Positions 43,781 through 51,806 are shown, counted from the first letter of the stretch. The stretch: 51,806 nucleotides of DNA from Clostridia bacterium (GCA_017436605.1 JAFSCW010000104.1:1-51806); one strand, 5' to 3'. Translations and numbers: made by a program. Notes: generated by a model from the letters alone, not told the origin.

Positions 43781-44512
43781 TTAATCCTCCTGCTTGCTTG
43801 TAAAAGCATACATGCCGATGCCCGCCGCAATGGCGAGATTCAGCGAATCAATCCTGCTGCTGTGCGGAATCAGCGTGCTGATTCCCTGCTGCGCAAACTC
43901 ATCCGGCAGACCGCTGGCCTCATTGCCAAAGACGAGTGCGAACGGCCCATTCACCTTTCTGACCGCTTCATCCAGCGGGACGGCGCCGGTCAGCATGAAA
44001 GGAAACAGCTGCCTGTCCGGATACGCTTGTCGGTATGCCTCGAACGAGTCAAAGTGCCGTACGTTCAGAGAAAATGCTGCGCCCATCGAAGCGCGCGTAA
44101 CGCGCGGATCATCCGAATCCACAGCCGGACGGATAATCGCAATGTTCACAAGGCCAAAACCAAGCGCCGTACGCAGAATGGTACCCAGATTTCCGCTGTC
44201 GCTGGGGTGATGCAAAACGACATGCGGCGAATCCTCGTCAAACACACCTTCAGCCTTTTTGTATACCATAGCAGCAAAACAGTTTTCCTTTTTGGAAATC
44301 CGCTCGAGCGCACGATCCGCGATTTCGACGCGGACGCCTGCTGAAAGCGCCGCTTCGCGGAGCGCGTTCGCTCCTGCGCTGTTTTCGCTCGCTGAGGACA
44401 GCAGTAGACGCATGCAGCGATCAGGCGCATTTTTCAGGCATTCCGTCGCGGGGAAGATGCCGGGGGCGTAGGAATAATCAAGCGACTTATTATATGCTTC
44501 CAGCCTGGCCAT
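43781..44512 (-). CDS. TrmH/SpoU-family RNA 2'-O-methyltransferase
   Basis: A 243-residue SPOUT methyltransferase for rRNA or tRNA ribose. The N-terminal ~90 residues form an RNA-binding substrate domain. The knotted catalytic domain shows motif 1 SGNLGTILRTALGFG (about 104-118), motif 2 VFGNEASGLPDE (about 193-204) and motif 3 SLNLAIAAGIGMY (about 222-234). The target nucleotide is not predictable. ATG 44512 with AAGGAGGG is the start. It is the first gene of the plsX-acpP-rnc-smc-ftsY-dusB run. Such a gene is more often near pheS; here it leads the lipid genes. Confidence 0.88.
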   Translation of the reverse strand: MARLEAYNKSLDYSYAPGIFPATECLKNAPDRCMRLLLSSASENSAGANALREAALSAGVRVEIADRALERISKKENCFAAMVYKKAEGVFDEDSPHVVLHHPSDSGNLGTILRTALGFGLVNIAIIRPAVDSDDPRVTRASMGAAFSLNVRHFDSFEAYRQAYPDRQLFPFMLTGAVPLDEAVRKVNGPFALVFGNEASGLPDEFAQQGISTLIPHSSRIDSLNLAIAAGIGMYAFTSKQED

Positions 44513-44565
44513 ACCGGCCCTCCTTGCATGTGATTCATACGGTTTACACACTCAACCATCTTGTG

Positions 44566-44594
44566 ATTATATCAAAAAAAAGCGATTCCATCAA
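44566..44594 (-). promoter_or_regulatory. Promoter of the methyltransferase-plsX-smc-dusB run
   Basis: Minus strand TTGATG (44594-44589), 17-bp spacer, TATAAT (44571-44566), 54 bp before the start. Confidence 0.8.
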
Positions 44595-44702
44595 GCATTA
44601 CAGCAAATTCATATGGCATCGGGTCAAAAACAACATAGCAGAAACAGTCATAAATTTGCTGTTAAGATTATTTGTTTCATATTGACTCTTTCTTAATTCT
44701 TC
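44595..44702. other. AT-rich spacer between divergent promoters
   Basis: This short AT-rich stretch separates the two divergent promoters in the 324-bp gap 44513-44836. I see no gene and no hairpin; regulator binding sites cannot be named. Confidence 0.5.
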
Positions 44703-44731
44703 TTGCCGCCGGAAAAGGAATCCCTTATAAT
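44703..44731 (+). promoter_or_regulatory. Promoter of the activase operon
   Basis: TTGCCG (44703-44708), 17-bp spacer, TATAAT (44726-44731), followed by a 105-bp leader to the start codon. Confidence 0.65.
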
Positions 44732-44836
44732 TCTAAACTGGATTTTATTTATCGTTGTCTTATTTGCAATTAGCTCATACTGTTTGCAAATCTTAACAGC
44801 GATACTCCTGTGACCTATGAAAGAAGGATTTCATCT

Positions 44837-47794
44837 ATGCCTGATACGGCAATCCGCATCGGCCTTGACATCGGTTCCACGACCATCAAATGCGTCGTGC
44901 TCGACGCTCAAGGCGATATCATGTATTCCTGTTACGACAGACACTACTCCCTGATCACCCAGAAGACCCGCGATCTGCTCACCCGCCTTGACGAGGAAGT
45001 CGTGCACGGCGCGCCTGTATGCCTGAGCATTTCCGGTTCCGCCGGCATGGGCCTTGCCCTGGGTTCTCATATTCCTTTCGTGCAGGAAGTCTACGCGACG
45101 AAAATCGCAGCCGATCTTTTGCTGCCCGGCACGGACGTCATCATCGAACTGGGCGGCGAAGACGCCAAGATTCTGTTCCTGCAGGGAACGCTCGAAGTCC
45201 GGATGAACGGCTCCTGCGCAGGCGGAACCGGCGCTTTCATCGACCAGATGGCGACGCTTCTGGCGATCACCCCCACGCAAATGAACGAAGAGGCTTTAAA
45301 AGCGGAAAGAACCTACACGATTGCCTCCCGCTGTGGCGTATTCGCCAAGACGGACGTCCAGCCGCTGCTCAATCAGGGCGCGAAGCGTGCGGACGTCGCC
45401 CGTTCGATCTTCATGGCCGTGGTCAATCAGACCATTGCCGGCCTTGCGCAGGGCAGGCCGATCGAAGGAAACGTCGTCTATCTCGGCGGTCCTCTGACCT
45501 TCCTGAGCGAGCTGCGCGCCTGTTTTGACGAGACGCTTGGTCTCAAGGGCCTGTGTCCGGAGCAATCGCTTTACTTTGTCGCGCTCGGCGCGGCGCATCA
45601 GGCCTCCGAAGCCGTGCTGCTCAGCGAATGTATCGACGCCATCGACGCATTCCACAGCACAGAGAGCTATCGCGCCCTGTCTCCGCTGTTTGAAAGCGAA
45701 GAGGAACTTGCCGCCTTCCGCGAGCGCCATGCCAAAGCCAGAGTTCCGCTCGCCGACGCCGACTGCTACAAGGGCAACGTATACCTCGGCATTGATTCCG
45801 GCTCGACGACGATCAAATCCGTCGTCATTTCCGAAAACGGCGAACTGCTAAAGACCCGCTATCAGTCGAATTCCGGCGATCCCGTTCCGCATGTCCGCTC
45901 ATTCCTCATGGATCTTCGGCGCGAGCACCCGGACTGGACAATCCGCGCCGGCGCCGTGACCGGCTATGGCGAGGATCTGATCCGCAGCGCTTTTGGCGTC
46001 GATTTCGGCCTTGTGGAAACCGTTGCGCACTTTACGGCCGCAAAGACCTTTATGCCGGACGTCGATTTCATCATTGATATCGGCGGGCAGGACATCAAGT
46101 GCTTCAAGATTCATAACGGCGTCATTGACAACATTTTCCTGAATGAAGCCTGCTCCTCCGGCTGCGGCTCCTTCCTGCAGACCTTTGCCAATGCGCTGGG
46201 CTACGACATCGCGGCGTTCTCCCAGCTCGGTCTGGCTGCGCGCAAGCCCGTCGACCTCGGCTCCCGCTGTACGGTGTTTATGAATTCCTCCGTCAAGCAG
46301 GCGCAGAAAGACGGCGCCGACGTTACCGATATTTCCGCAGGCCTTTCCATCTCCGTCGTCAAGAACGCCCTGTACAAGGTTATCCGCTGCGCAAGCGCGC
46401 AGGATCTGGGCAGCCATATCGTCGTGCAGGGAGGCACATTCCTCAACGATGCCGTGCTGCGCGCCTTTGAAAACGAGCTGCAGGTAGACGTCGTCCGTCC
46501 GGATATCGCCGGTCTGATGGGCGCATACGGCGCTGCACTCCATGCCAGGGAACAGCGCGCGCTGCTTTCCGGCGAAAGCACGGTTCTGAGCCTCGAGGCT
46601 CTGGAAGCTTTCAAAAACGAAGTCCGGCAGATTCGCTGCAGCGGCTGCGAAAACCACTGCAGGCTGACGATCAGCAACTTCGGCGGCGACCGCCGCTACA
46701 TCAGCGGCAATCGCTGCGATCGCCCCGTGGCGGGCAGCCAGGCCGTCAACGACCTGAATCTTTACGCCTACAAGCAGGAAAAGCTGCGCGCGCTGATGGA
46801 AAAGCGGACGCCCGACGCCAGACGCGGACAGATTGGTCTTCCCCTCGGTCTGAATCTTTACGAGCTTCTCCCCTTCTGGCATGCATTTTTCTCCGCACTC
46901 GGGTTCGATGTGGTTACTTCGCCCTTCTCTTCCCGCGGGATCTATATCGCCGGTCAGGCCACGATTCCCTCGGATACCGTCTGCTTCCCGGCCAAACTCA
47001 TGCATGGTCATGTGGATTGGCTGATCCGGCAGGGCGTAAAGACCATCTTCTATCCCTGCATGAGCTACAACCTCGACGAGCGCCTGGGCGATAACCACTA
47101 CAATTGCCCGGTTGTGGCGTACTATCCGGAAGTCCTTTCGGCCAACATGCCCTCCGTTCGCGAAATCGACTTCATTCACGATTATGTCGGCATCGACCAC
47201 CGGAAACATTTCCCCAGAAAGCTGACCGCCATCCTGCAAAAGCATTTCCCGGACGTTACCCTGCGCGAGGTCCGCGCCGCAAGCGACGCCGCCTATGACG
47301 CCTATGACGCCTATATGCGCGACATGCGCCGCAAGGGCGAGGAGATGATCGAAGCCGCCAGAAGAGAAGGCCGCCGCATCATCGTGCTTATCGGCCGGCC
47401 CTATCATGTCGATCCGGAGATCAATCACGGCATCGACAAGCTGATTGCCGGCTTCGGCGCCGCCGTAATCACCGAGGATTCGCTCTCCCAGCATATGGAA
47501 AAGGCGCCTGTCGGCGTTCTGAACCAGTGGACGTATCACTCCAGGCTCTACGCCAGCGCGCGCTACATCACAACGCAGAAGGATATGAACCTCGTTCAGC
47601 TGGTTTCCTTCGGCTGCGGCGTCGACGCCATCACAACCGACGAGGTTCGCGACATTCTCGAGGACAACGGCAAGATCTACACGCAGATCAAGATCGACGA
47701 AATTACGAATCTCGGCGCTGTGCGTATTCGCCTGCGTTCTCTGTTCGCTGCGATTGATCAGCAGCAGGCGCTGGAAAACGCCAAGGAGGTCTGA
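44837..47794 (+). CDS. Giant double-ATPase acyl-CoA dehydratase activase-like protein (BcrAD ×2 + DUF2229)
   Basis: A 985-residue protein related to the ATP-driven reductive activators of 2-hydroxyacyl-CoA dehydratases and benzoyl-CoA reductases. Two ASKHA ATPase domains occur in tandem: the first opens IGLDIGSTTIKCV (D11), the second LGIDSGSTTIKSV (D320). Each keeps the two cysteines that hold the activator cluster: C127 (SCAGGTG) and C166 (SRCGVF) in the first, C439 (ACSSGCGSF) and C478 (SRCTVF) in the second. A linker motif C601-x2-C604-x3-C608...C627 follows, then a DUF2229/COG3580-like domain (about 650-985). ATG 44837 with AAGGA upstream is the start. Substrate unknown. Confidence 0.88.
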   Translation: MPDTAIRIGLDIGSTTIKCVVLDAQGDIMYSCYDRHYSLITQKTRDLLTRLDEEVVHGAPVCLSISGSAGMGLALGSHIPFVQEVYATKIAADLLLPGTDVIIELGGEDAKILFLQGTLEVRMNGSCAGGTGAFIDQMATLLAITPTQMNEEALKAERTYTIASRCGVFAKTDVQPLLNQGAKRADVARSIFMAVVNQTIAGLAQGRPIEGNVVYLGGPLTFLSELRACFDETLGLKGLCPEQSLYFVALGAAHQASEAVLLSECIDAIDAFHSTESYRALSPLFESEEELAAFRERHAKARVPLADADCYKGNVYLGIDSGSTTIKSVVISENGELLKTRYQSNSGDPVPHVRSFLMDLRREHPDWTIRAGAVTGYGEDLIRSAFGVDFGLVETVAHFTAAKTFMPDVDFIIDIGGQDIKCFKIHNGVIDNIFLNEACSSGCGSFLQTFANALGYDIAAFSQLGLAARKPVDLGSRCTVFMNSSVKQAQKDGADVTDISAGLSISVVKNALYKVIRCASAQDLGSHIVVQGGTFLNDAVLRAFENELQVDVVRPDIAGLMGAYGAALHAREQRALLSGESTVLSLEALEAFKNEVRQIRCSGCENHCRLTISNFGGDRRYISGNRCDRPVAGSQAVNDLNLYAYKQEKLRALMEKRTPDARRGQIGLPLGLNLYELLPFWHAFFSALGFDVVTSPFSSRGIYIAGQATIPSDTVCFPAKLMHGHVDWLIRQGVKTIFYPCMSYNLDERLGDNHYNCPVVAYYPEVLSANMPSVREIDFIHDYVGIDHRKHFPRKLTAILQKHFPDVTLREVRAASDAAYDAYDAYMRDMRRKGEEMIEAARREGRRIIVLIGRPYHVDPEINHGIDKLIAGFGAAVITEDSLSQHMEKAPVGVLNQWTYHSRLYASARYITTQKDMNLVQLVSFGCGVDAITTDEVRDILEDNGKIYTQIKIDEITNLGAVRIRLRSLFAAIDQQQALENAKEV

Positions 47795-47796
47795 GC

Positions 47797-49140
47797 ATGG
47801 CTGCAAAGCACGTTGAATTCACCAAGGAAATGCGCGAGGCCGGCTATACGATCCTCGCGCCCAACATGCTGGATTTTCACTTTTCTCTGATGGAAAAGGT
47901 GTTCCATCTCAACGGCTACAACGTGGAAATCCTCAAAAACGACGGCCCCGGCGTCATGGCCGAAGGACTCAAATATGTCCACAACGACACCTGCGTCCCC
48001 GCCCTTCTGGTCATCGGCCAGTTTATCGACGCGCTGCATTCCGGCAAATACGATCTGAACAAGGTGGCACTTGCCATTACGCAGACCGGCGGCGGCTGCC
48101 GCGCGAGCAATTACATCTTCCTCCTGCGCAAAGCGCTTAAAAAAGCGGGCCTCGATCACATCCCGGTCATCTCCGTCAACATGAGTGGCCTTGAAAAGGC
48201 CTCCGGCTTTCAGCTGACCATTCCGCTGCTTCGCCAGGTTGTCTCCTCCATGGTCTACGGCGACTGCATCATGCACGTTTCCAATCAGACCCGTCCTTAT
48301 GAATTGAATCGCGGAGAAACCGACGTGCTGATTGAGCGCTGGAACAACGAGCTGATCGATCAATTCAACCGCGGCGGTGGTCTTTCCCAGAAAGAAATCC
48401 GCGCCAATATGGATCGCATCGTCGCTGATTTTGCGGCAATTCCGCGCAGCAAGGAAAAAAAGACCCGCGTCGGCATTGTCGGCGAGATCTACGTCAAGTA
48501 TTCTCCTCTGGGCAACAACAGGCTCGAAGAATTCCTGCGGACGCAGGACTGCGAATACATGCTTCCCGGCGTGATGGGCTTTGTTCTTTTCAAGATTGAT
48601 AACCGCATCGAAGATATCAGACTCTATGGCGGCAATCCGTTCAAAAAGCTGCTGTGCACGTTCCTCAAAAAGTACGTCCAGAAGATGGAACGGATGCTGA
48701 TCGAGTCCATCAGCACCTGTGCAGATTTCGTGCCGCCCAGCGCATTTGAGCATACGAAATCCCTCGTACGCGATGTGATCGGATACGGCTGCAAGATGGG
48801 CGAAGGCTGGCTGCTGACCGCCGAGATGCTCGAGCTCGCCGAAAACGGCTATGAAAACATCATCTGCGCGCAGCCCTTCGGCTGCCTGCCCAACCACATC
48901 GCGGGCAAGGGCATGATCCGCAGGCTGACGCAGGTTCACCCCGGCATCAACATCGTGCCGATCGACTACGATCTCTCCGCAACGAAGGTCAACCAGGAAA
49001 ACCGTATCCGTCTGATGCTCGCTGTCGCCAACGACGCCGAGCAGAAGCGCCGCCAGCAGGAGTTGCTCATCGCCGAAGACGAAGCAAAGCTGGCCTCCTG
49101 CGCAGGCGACTGCGACGCCTGCAGGAAGCATGCGGGATGA
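47797..49140 (+). CDS. COG3581-type (2-hydroxyacyl-CoA dehydratase-related) partner protein
   Basis: A 447-residue protein that in many clostridia is fused to the C-terminus of the preceding activase; here it is a separate gene, with AAGGAGG just before the ATG and only 2 bp between stop and start. It resembles the HgdB-like fold of dehydratase subunits. Likely cluster or catalytic cysteines are C66 (NDTCVPALLVIGQF) and C101 (TGGGCRASNY), with GEIYVKYSPLGNN near 222-234. A cysteine tail C435-x3-C439-x2-C442 closes the protein. It probably accepts electrons from the activase; the reaction is not known. Confidence 0.83.
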   Translation: MAAKHVEFTKEMREAGYTILAPNMLDFHFSLMEKVFHLNGYNVEILKNDGPGVMAEGLKYVHNDTCVPALLVIGQFIDALHSGKYDLNKVALAITQTGGGCRASNYIFLLRKALKKAGLDHIPVISVNMSGLEKASGFQLTIPLLRQVVSSMVYGDCIMHVSNQTRPYELNRGETDVLIERWNNELIDQFNRGGGLSQKEIRANMDRIVADFAAIPRSKEKKTRVGIVGEIYVKYSPLGNNRLEEFLRTQDCEYMLPGVMGFVLFKIDNRIEDIRLYGGNPFKKLLCTFLKKYVQKMERMLIESISTCADFVPPSAFEHTKSLVRDVIGYGCKMGEGWLLTAEMLELAENGYENIICAQPFGCLPNHIAGKGMIRRLTQVHPGINIVPIDYDLSATKVNQENRIRLMLAVANDAEQKRRQQELLIAEDEAKLASCAGDCDACRKHAG

Positions 49141-49158
49141 CGCGGACCTATATAAAGC

Positions 49159-49200
49159 AAAAAAGGCAGTCTCGCAAAAGAGACCGCCTTTTCTTTTTTT
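49159..49200. terminator. Terminator after the activase operon, likely bidirectional
   Basis: A stem of about 13 bp with one mismatch (AAAAAGGCAGTCTC / GAGACCGCCTTTT, 49160-49192) and loop GCAAAA, followed by TTCTTTTTTT. It lies between convergent genes. Confidence 0.9.
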
Positions 49201-49235
49201 AATCTCCAGGCACTGTTCCTCATTTCTCCTGCCGA

Positions 49236-50393
49236 TCACCCATGATCGATGCAATCCGTCGGAACAAAGCCGAATGCCTCCTGTCCGTTTACCTGCGTGC
49301 GGACATACGACCAGCCTTCATAATCATAGACCACCTCGACGACCGGCGTTCCCTTCTCAAGCTTTGCAATCGGCGTCTCGCTCATAAACGGATCATCCGT
49401 CAATTCACAGGCCGTCAGCACCTTATTCGGATAACCGGTTTCGAGGCTCACCTCCAGCGCATAATAGCGGAACGCCTGGTGAAACTGATGAACCTGTGCG
49501 CCTTCGGGGAGAGCGGACGCCTCGATCCAGCCGATGCGGAACTTATCGGAAGAGATGCCGTATTGGATCATGATCCAGTCATCCAGCTGACCGAAGACCT
49601 GAATCCAGTCGTTTGTACTGACCATGCCCTTTCCATTTCCGCTGCGCAGATACTCCTTTCCCGGACCGGTATAGACCGGATACTTCTGTCCGCCGGTGAA
49701 CCTGATCTCCTGCGGATGGAAGAGGCCCCCATCCGGCAGATCCGGCGCAGAAGAGAGCTTGCGCTCCGCCTCCTCCGGCGTTTTGGGCAGCGCATACCAG
49801 CTCACATACCGGATTTCATCCTGAACGCTTCCCCGCACCCGGCCTTCGTCGCCATGGCTCAGCGACCAGTAATGCAGGTATTCATCTTCGACAAAGCAAT
49901 GCCACTGAATGGCGCTGCTGTAATGCGTAAGCCTGAAGCCGCCGTCTTTCCACGCATACGTGACGGATTCCTGAACGGCCTCCCGATTGTCGTCGATCAC
50001 GGTCACAGAGAAATTCAGGCCGTCAGACTCTCGGGGAGATTCGTCAAATACGCCCTGTACCATCATCCCCTCTTCTATTCTGGAAAAGACCGCGGGATTG
50101 TCATGCTGCGGCACGGCGCCGGCATTTTTCAGCCAGTAGGTCATTTTGCCCTGCTTATTCTCGTAGCCCACGAGAAGCCGCTCGTCGTCTGATTTCAGCA
50201 GCGCAAAGCCGAAGTCTCCCTTCGGCGTATCCTCGATTTCGCAGTAATCCTCCAGCTCATAATCCGGCCACCGGTCCCCGATGTGTTCAAGCACCTCGTC
50301 CGGCGGCGCGAAGAGCGTTCCCCATTCATTGGCCTGCGCAGCGCAGGGTACAAGCAGCGCAAGCGCAAGCAGCGCATACAGCATCTTTTTCAA
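49236..50393 (-). CDS. Secreted SH3-domain protein
   Basis: A 385-residue exported protein with an N-terminal signal peptide (KKMLYALLALALLVPCAAQA; cleavage near 22). The middle (about 25-215) matches no family I recognise. The C-terminal part has two bacterial SH3-like modules: about 235-300 (YPVYTGPGKEYLRSGNGKG... WIMIQYG) and about 325-380 (PIAKLEKGTPVVEVVYDYEGW... FVPTDCI), usual for binding wall peptides. TTG 50393 with GAGGTG 6 nt upstream is the start. It is 11 bp downstream of a second SH3 gene and forms a pair with it. Confidence 0.78.
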   Translation of the reverse strand: MKKMLYALLALALLVPCAAQANEWGTLFAPPDEVLEHIGDRWPDYELEDYCEIEDTPKGDFGFALLKSDDERLLVGYENKQGKMTYWLKNAGAVPQHDNPAVFSRIEEGMMVQGVFDESPRESDGLNFSVTVIDDNREAVQESVTYAWKDGGFRLTHYSSAIQWHCFVEDEYLHYWSLSHGDEGRVRGSVQDEIRYVSWYALPKTPEEAERKLSSAPDLPDGGLFHPQEIRFTGGQKYPVYTGPGKEYLRSGNGKGMVSTNDWIQVFGQLDDWIMIQYGISSDKFRIGWIEASALPEGAQVHQFHQAFRYYALEVSLETGYPNKVLTACELTDDPFMSETPIAKLEKGTPVVEVVYDYEGWSYVRTQVNGQEAFGFVPTDCIDHG

Positions 50394-50404
50394 ACGAATT
50401 CACC

Positions 50405-51442
50405 TCACGATTTCAGAATATCCAGGATTTCTTCCAGGCTGAACGGGCACTCCACATCCACGCTCCGGGCATAGTCATATACGGACGCCAGCGCAATCTC
50501 ATACGCCTCGCGCGGAATCTGTACGCCATCCCACAGATACGTATCGCAAAGATACCGCTGCGTCTCCTCGTCCCATTCGGGTATATCGCTCATATAATCA
50601 CCATAGGCCACCTTATGCCATCTGCCATCTTCCAGCCGATAGATGTAGTCGTAATAAACGCCCATATGCCCGCCGGAATTGGCCGCGAGCCCTTCGCGCT
50701 CGATATATGAAAAACAGCGTCTTCTCGTCTGCAGCATGGCCATTTCCCCGTTATGCCAGGTACGAATCTGATATCCGCCCGCTTCGCTGCCCGTATCCGA
50801 CACCAGCTCCGGCACATCGTCGTCGTCGATAAAGACCAGCCCATAGGCGGCGATATGCTCCGGATTCTCATCCGAAAGCAGGAAATTCCGGTATGCCGCC
50901 TTCCATGCGTCGGCTGTGTTTTTCCGCCCGGTCTTCAGCGTCTGCTCCGAGGAGGTCAGTTCGATCAGCTTTGCGCTCACATAGCCGGTTTGACCATCCG
51001 CTTCGACGTAATACCAGTTTTCTACCGTCTGCCCCAGAATAACGACTTCTGTGCCGGCGTCGAGCCTGCCCGCAAGCTGATACTCTGTCGACGGTCCCTT
51101 GCGCATGTTGATATAGTTTTTCGCCCTGACCACGCCCCGCCAGCTGTAAGCGTCCACGCTCCGCGCCCGCGAGCCTGTGCGTAGATAGGAAGACTTGATA
51201 TATCCGCGCAGCCTGCCCAGTTCAACATGCGTCCATTCCTCCTGCGGATCAGAAAGACATTCGACTTCCGTTCCCGTAAAAAACAGGCCAAGCGAATCCG
51301 ACTTCGCTGTTTCCGCTTCCCGAAGATGCACCCGCGACGAATTCCGCCCATCGATCACCGCAGCGCAAACGCCTTCCGCCTGCGCAGAAAGATACCCGCA
51401 CAAAACCAACGCAGCGACCAGCGCCAGAATCCATTTCTTCAT
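50405..51442 (-). CDS. Secreted double-SH3 protein with unknown C-terminal domain
   Basis: A 345-residue exported protein: signal peptide (MKKWILALVAALVLCGYLSAQ... about 1-22), two SH3 modules (about 25-88, HLREAETAKSDSLG... WTHVELGRLRGYI; about 100-160, INMRKGPSTEYQLAG... WYYVEADGQTGYV) and a C-terminal domain (about 175-345; FIDDDDVPELV motif, reminiscent of acidic calcium-binding loops) of unknown role. ATG 51442 with GGGAGGGG 6 nt upstream is the start, but that ribosome site lies inside a stable hairpin. No enzymatic domain is seen. Confidence 0.8.
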   Translation of the reverse strand: MKKWILALVAALVLCGYLSAQAEGVCAAVIDGRNSSRVHLREAETAKSDSLGLFFTGTEVECLSDPQEEWTHVELGRLRGYIKSSYLRTGSRARSVDAYSWRGVVRAKNYINMRKGPSTEYQLAGRLDAGTEVVILGQTVENWYYVEADGQTGYVSAKLIELTSSEQTLKTGRKNTADAWKAAYRNFLLSDENPEHIAAYGLVFIDDDDVPELVSDTGSEAGGYQIRTWHNGEMAMLQTRRRCFSYIEREGLAANSGGHMGVYYDYIYRLEDGRWHKVAYGDYMSDIPEWDEETQRYLCDTYLWDGVQIPREAYEIALASVYDYARSVDVECPFSLEEILDILKS

Positions 51443-51447
51443 CAAAA

Positions 51448-51491
51448 CCCCTCCCGCATCCTCTATACTCAATAGACGAATGCGGGAAGGG
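51448..51491 (-). promoter_or_regulatory. Hairpin burying the ribosome site of the double-SH3 gene
   Basis: In the minus-strand RNA, CCCUUCCCGCAU (51491-51480) pairs with AUGCGGGAGGGG (51459-51448) over 12 bp with one G-U pair, and UCUAU/AUAGA pair inside the loop. The 3' arm contains the whole Shine-Dalgarno of the gene starting at 51442. Because UUUUG follows, it could instead be a terminator for the upstream gene. Confidence 0.65.
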
Positions 51492-51518
51492 TTTGTTGCA
51501 TGTTTTTTCCGCTTCAGT

Positions 51519-51806
51519 TTATTTTTTGCACATGAATAATCCATCTCTGCTGCACATCACATAATATGTACCGCGCGGCATATACGGCATGCGCAGTTCG
51601 CTGCCCTGCTCCGGATACAAACGTGCCAGAAGCACACGATCATAGCCCACGCAGGCAACAAAACGGATATGGTGTTCCTTCTCCATGCCGTGCTCAAATG
51701 TGATATACGTTTCACCATCCACATCCTGAAGCCGGATTGCATGATCGTGATCATACGGCACAGGCGCGAGCGGCTCCAGCACCCGGGAGCAGCAGGAAAC
51801 CTGCGC
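51519..51806 (-). CDS. Desulfoferrodoxin/superoxide reductase-like protein, 3' part
   Basis: The reading frame runs off the window edge; 95 residues are visible. They match the C-terminal part of desulfoferrodoxin: a CC pair (SCCSRVLEPL) corresponding to the end of the N-terminal rubredoxin-like centre, a histidine in DHDHAIRL (family EKHVPV), HGMEKEHHI (family HPM-x3-HYI) and a final CSRDGLF (family CNxHGLW). Superoxide reductases bind iron with four histidines and one cysteine; here the last histidine is aspartate. An internal GTG at 51782 is probably not the true start. Confidence 0.6.
   Translation of the reverse strand, partial: AQVSCCSRVLEPLAPVPYDHDHAIRLQDVDGETYITFEHGMEKEHHIRFVACVGYDRVLLARLYPEQGSELRMPYMPRGTYYVMCSRDGLFMCKK

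Noticed and set aside
47285..47316. Short tandem repeat of GACGCCTAT units
   Set aside because: It lies inside the activase gene and encodes a brief DAYDAY run in frame; no structural role is evident.
45899..47806. A 635-codon open frame on the minus strand opposite the activase gene
   Set aside because: It is the shadow of a gene with clear ATPase motifs; the product shows no family features.

Overview
The window is a gene-dense stretch (about 50 genes, almost no intergenic space) of the chromosome of a Gram-positive, clostridial-type bacterium with a moderately high GC content. The lineage call rests on gene content and order: mreB-mreC-mreD-pbp2-minD-rodA-spoIVFA-spoIVFB; miaB-ylbF/ricA-mutS-mutL-miaA; plsX-acpP-rnc-smc-ftsY; the radical SAM pair TIGR03960/TIGR03936 next to RNase E/G; a DUF1292 protein; and a LexA operator of the Gram-positive type (CGAAC-N4-GTTYG). 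Strong AGGAGG-type ribosome sites and frequent TTG/GTG starts fit this. No species can be named. Nothing looks recently acquired except one decayed IS1182-type element.

Layout. 1-2.3 kb: the end of a tRNA-Tyr, a complete tRNA-Leu(CAG), an ICMT-like methyltransferase, proC and rnhA. 2.3-4.8 kb: a XerS-like tyrosine recombinase, a small eight-cysteine protein and lexA; the last two diverge from a single SOS box. 4.8-6.6 kb: DUF1292 protein, a small unknown gene and a DEAD-box RNA helicase. 6.7-16.2 kb (minus): one cell-shape operon, maf-mreB-mreC-mreD-PBP2-minD-like-rodA-spoIVFA-like-spoIVFB-like. 16.5-28.1 kb (minus): TIGR03960, TIGR03936, rng, miaB, ylbF, mutS, mutL, miaA, read from a promoter at 28.17 kb and ended by a hairpin at 16.5 kb. 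28.2-31.0 kb (minus): QueG-like Fe-S protein, a GT2 glycosyltransferase, upp. 31.2-34.5 kb (plus): lgt (with an unusual membrane extension), pncB, recX. 34.5-35.5 kb: IS1182 remnant. 35.5-44.5 kb (minus): SpoU methyltransferase, plsX, acpP, rnc, smc, ftsY, a membrane-anchored unknown, dusB. 44.8-49.1 kb (plus): a two-gene operon for a giant double-ATPase 'CoA-dehydratase activase' and its COG3581-type partner. 49.2-51.8 kb (minus): two secreted SH3 proteins and the 3' end of a desulfoferrodoxin-like gene.

Most of the window is housekeeping: envelope elongation, mismatch repair, tRNA modification, phospholipid/ACP synthesis, SRP targeting, chromosome organisation and NAD/uracil salvage. The best candidates for undescribed biology are (i) the stand-alone activase pair, whose tandem ATPase domains each keep the two cysteines that hold the [4Fe-4S] cluster of dehydratase activators, with no obvious substrate enzyme beside it; (ii) the eight-cysteine protein sharing an SOS operator with lexA; (iii) an orphan MinD-like ATPase lacking the signature lysine, MinC and MinE; and (iv) a hairpin that buries the ribosome site of a secreted SH3 protein. 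All functional statements come from reading motifs; no database search was run.
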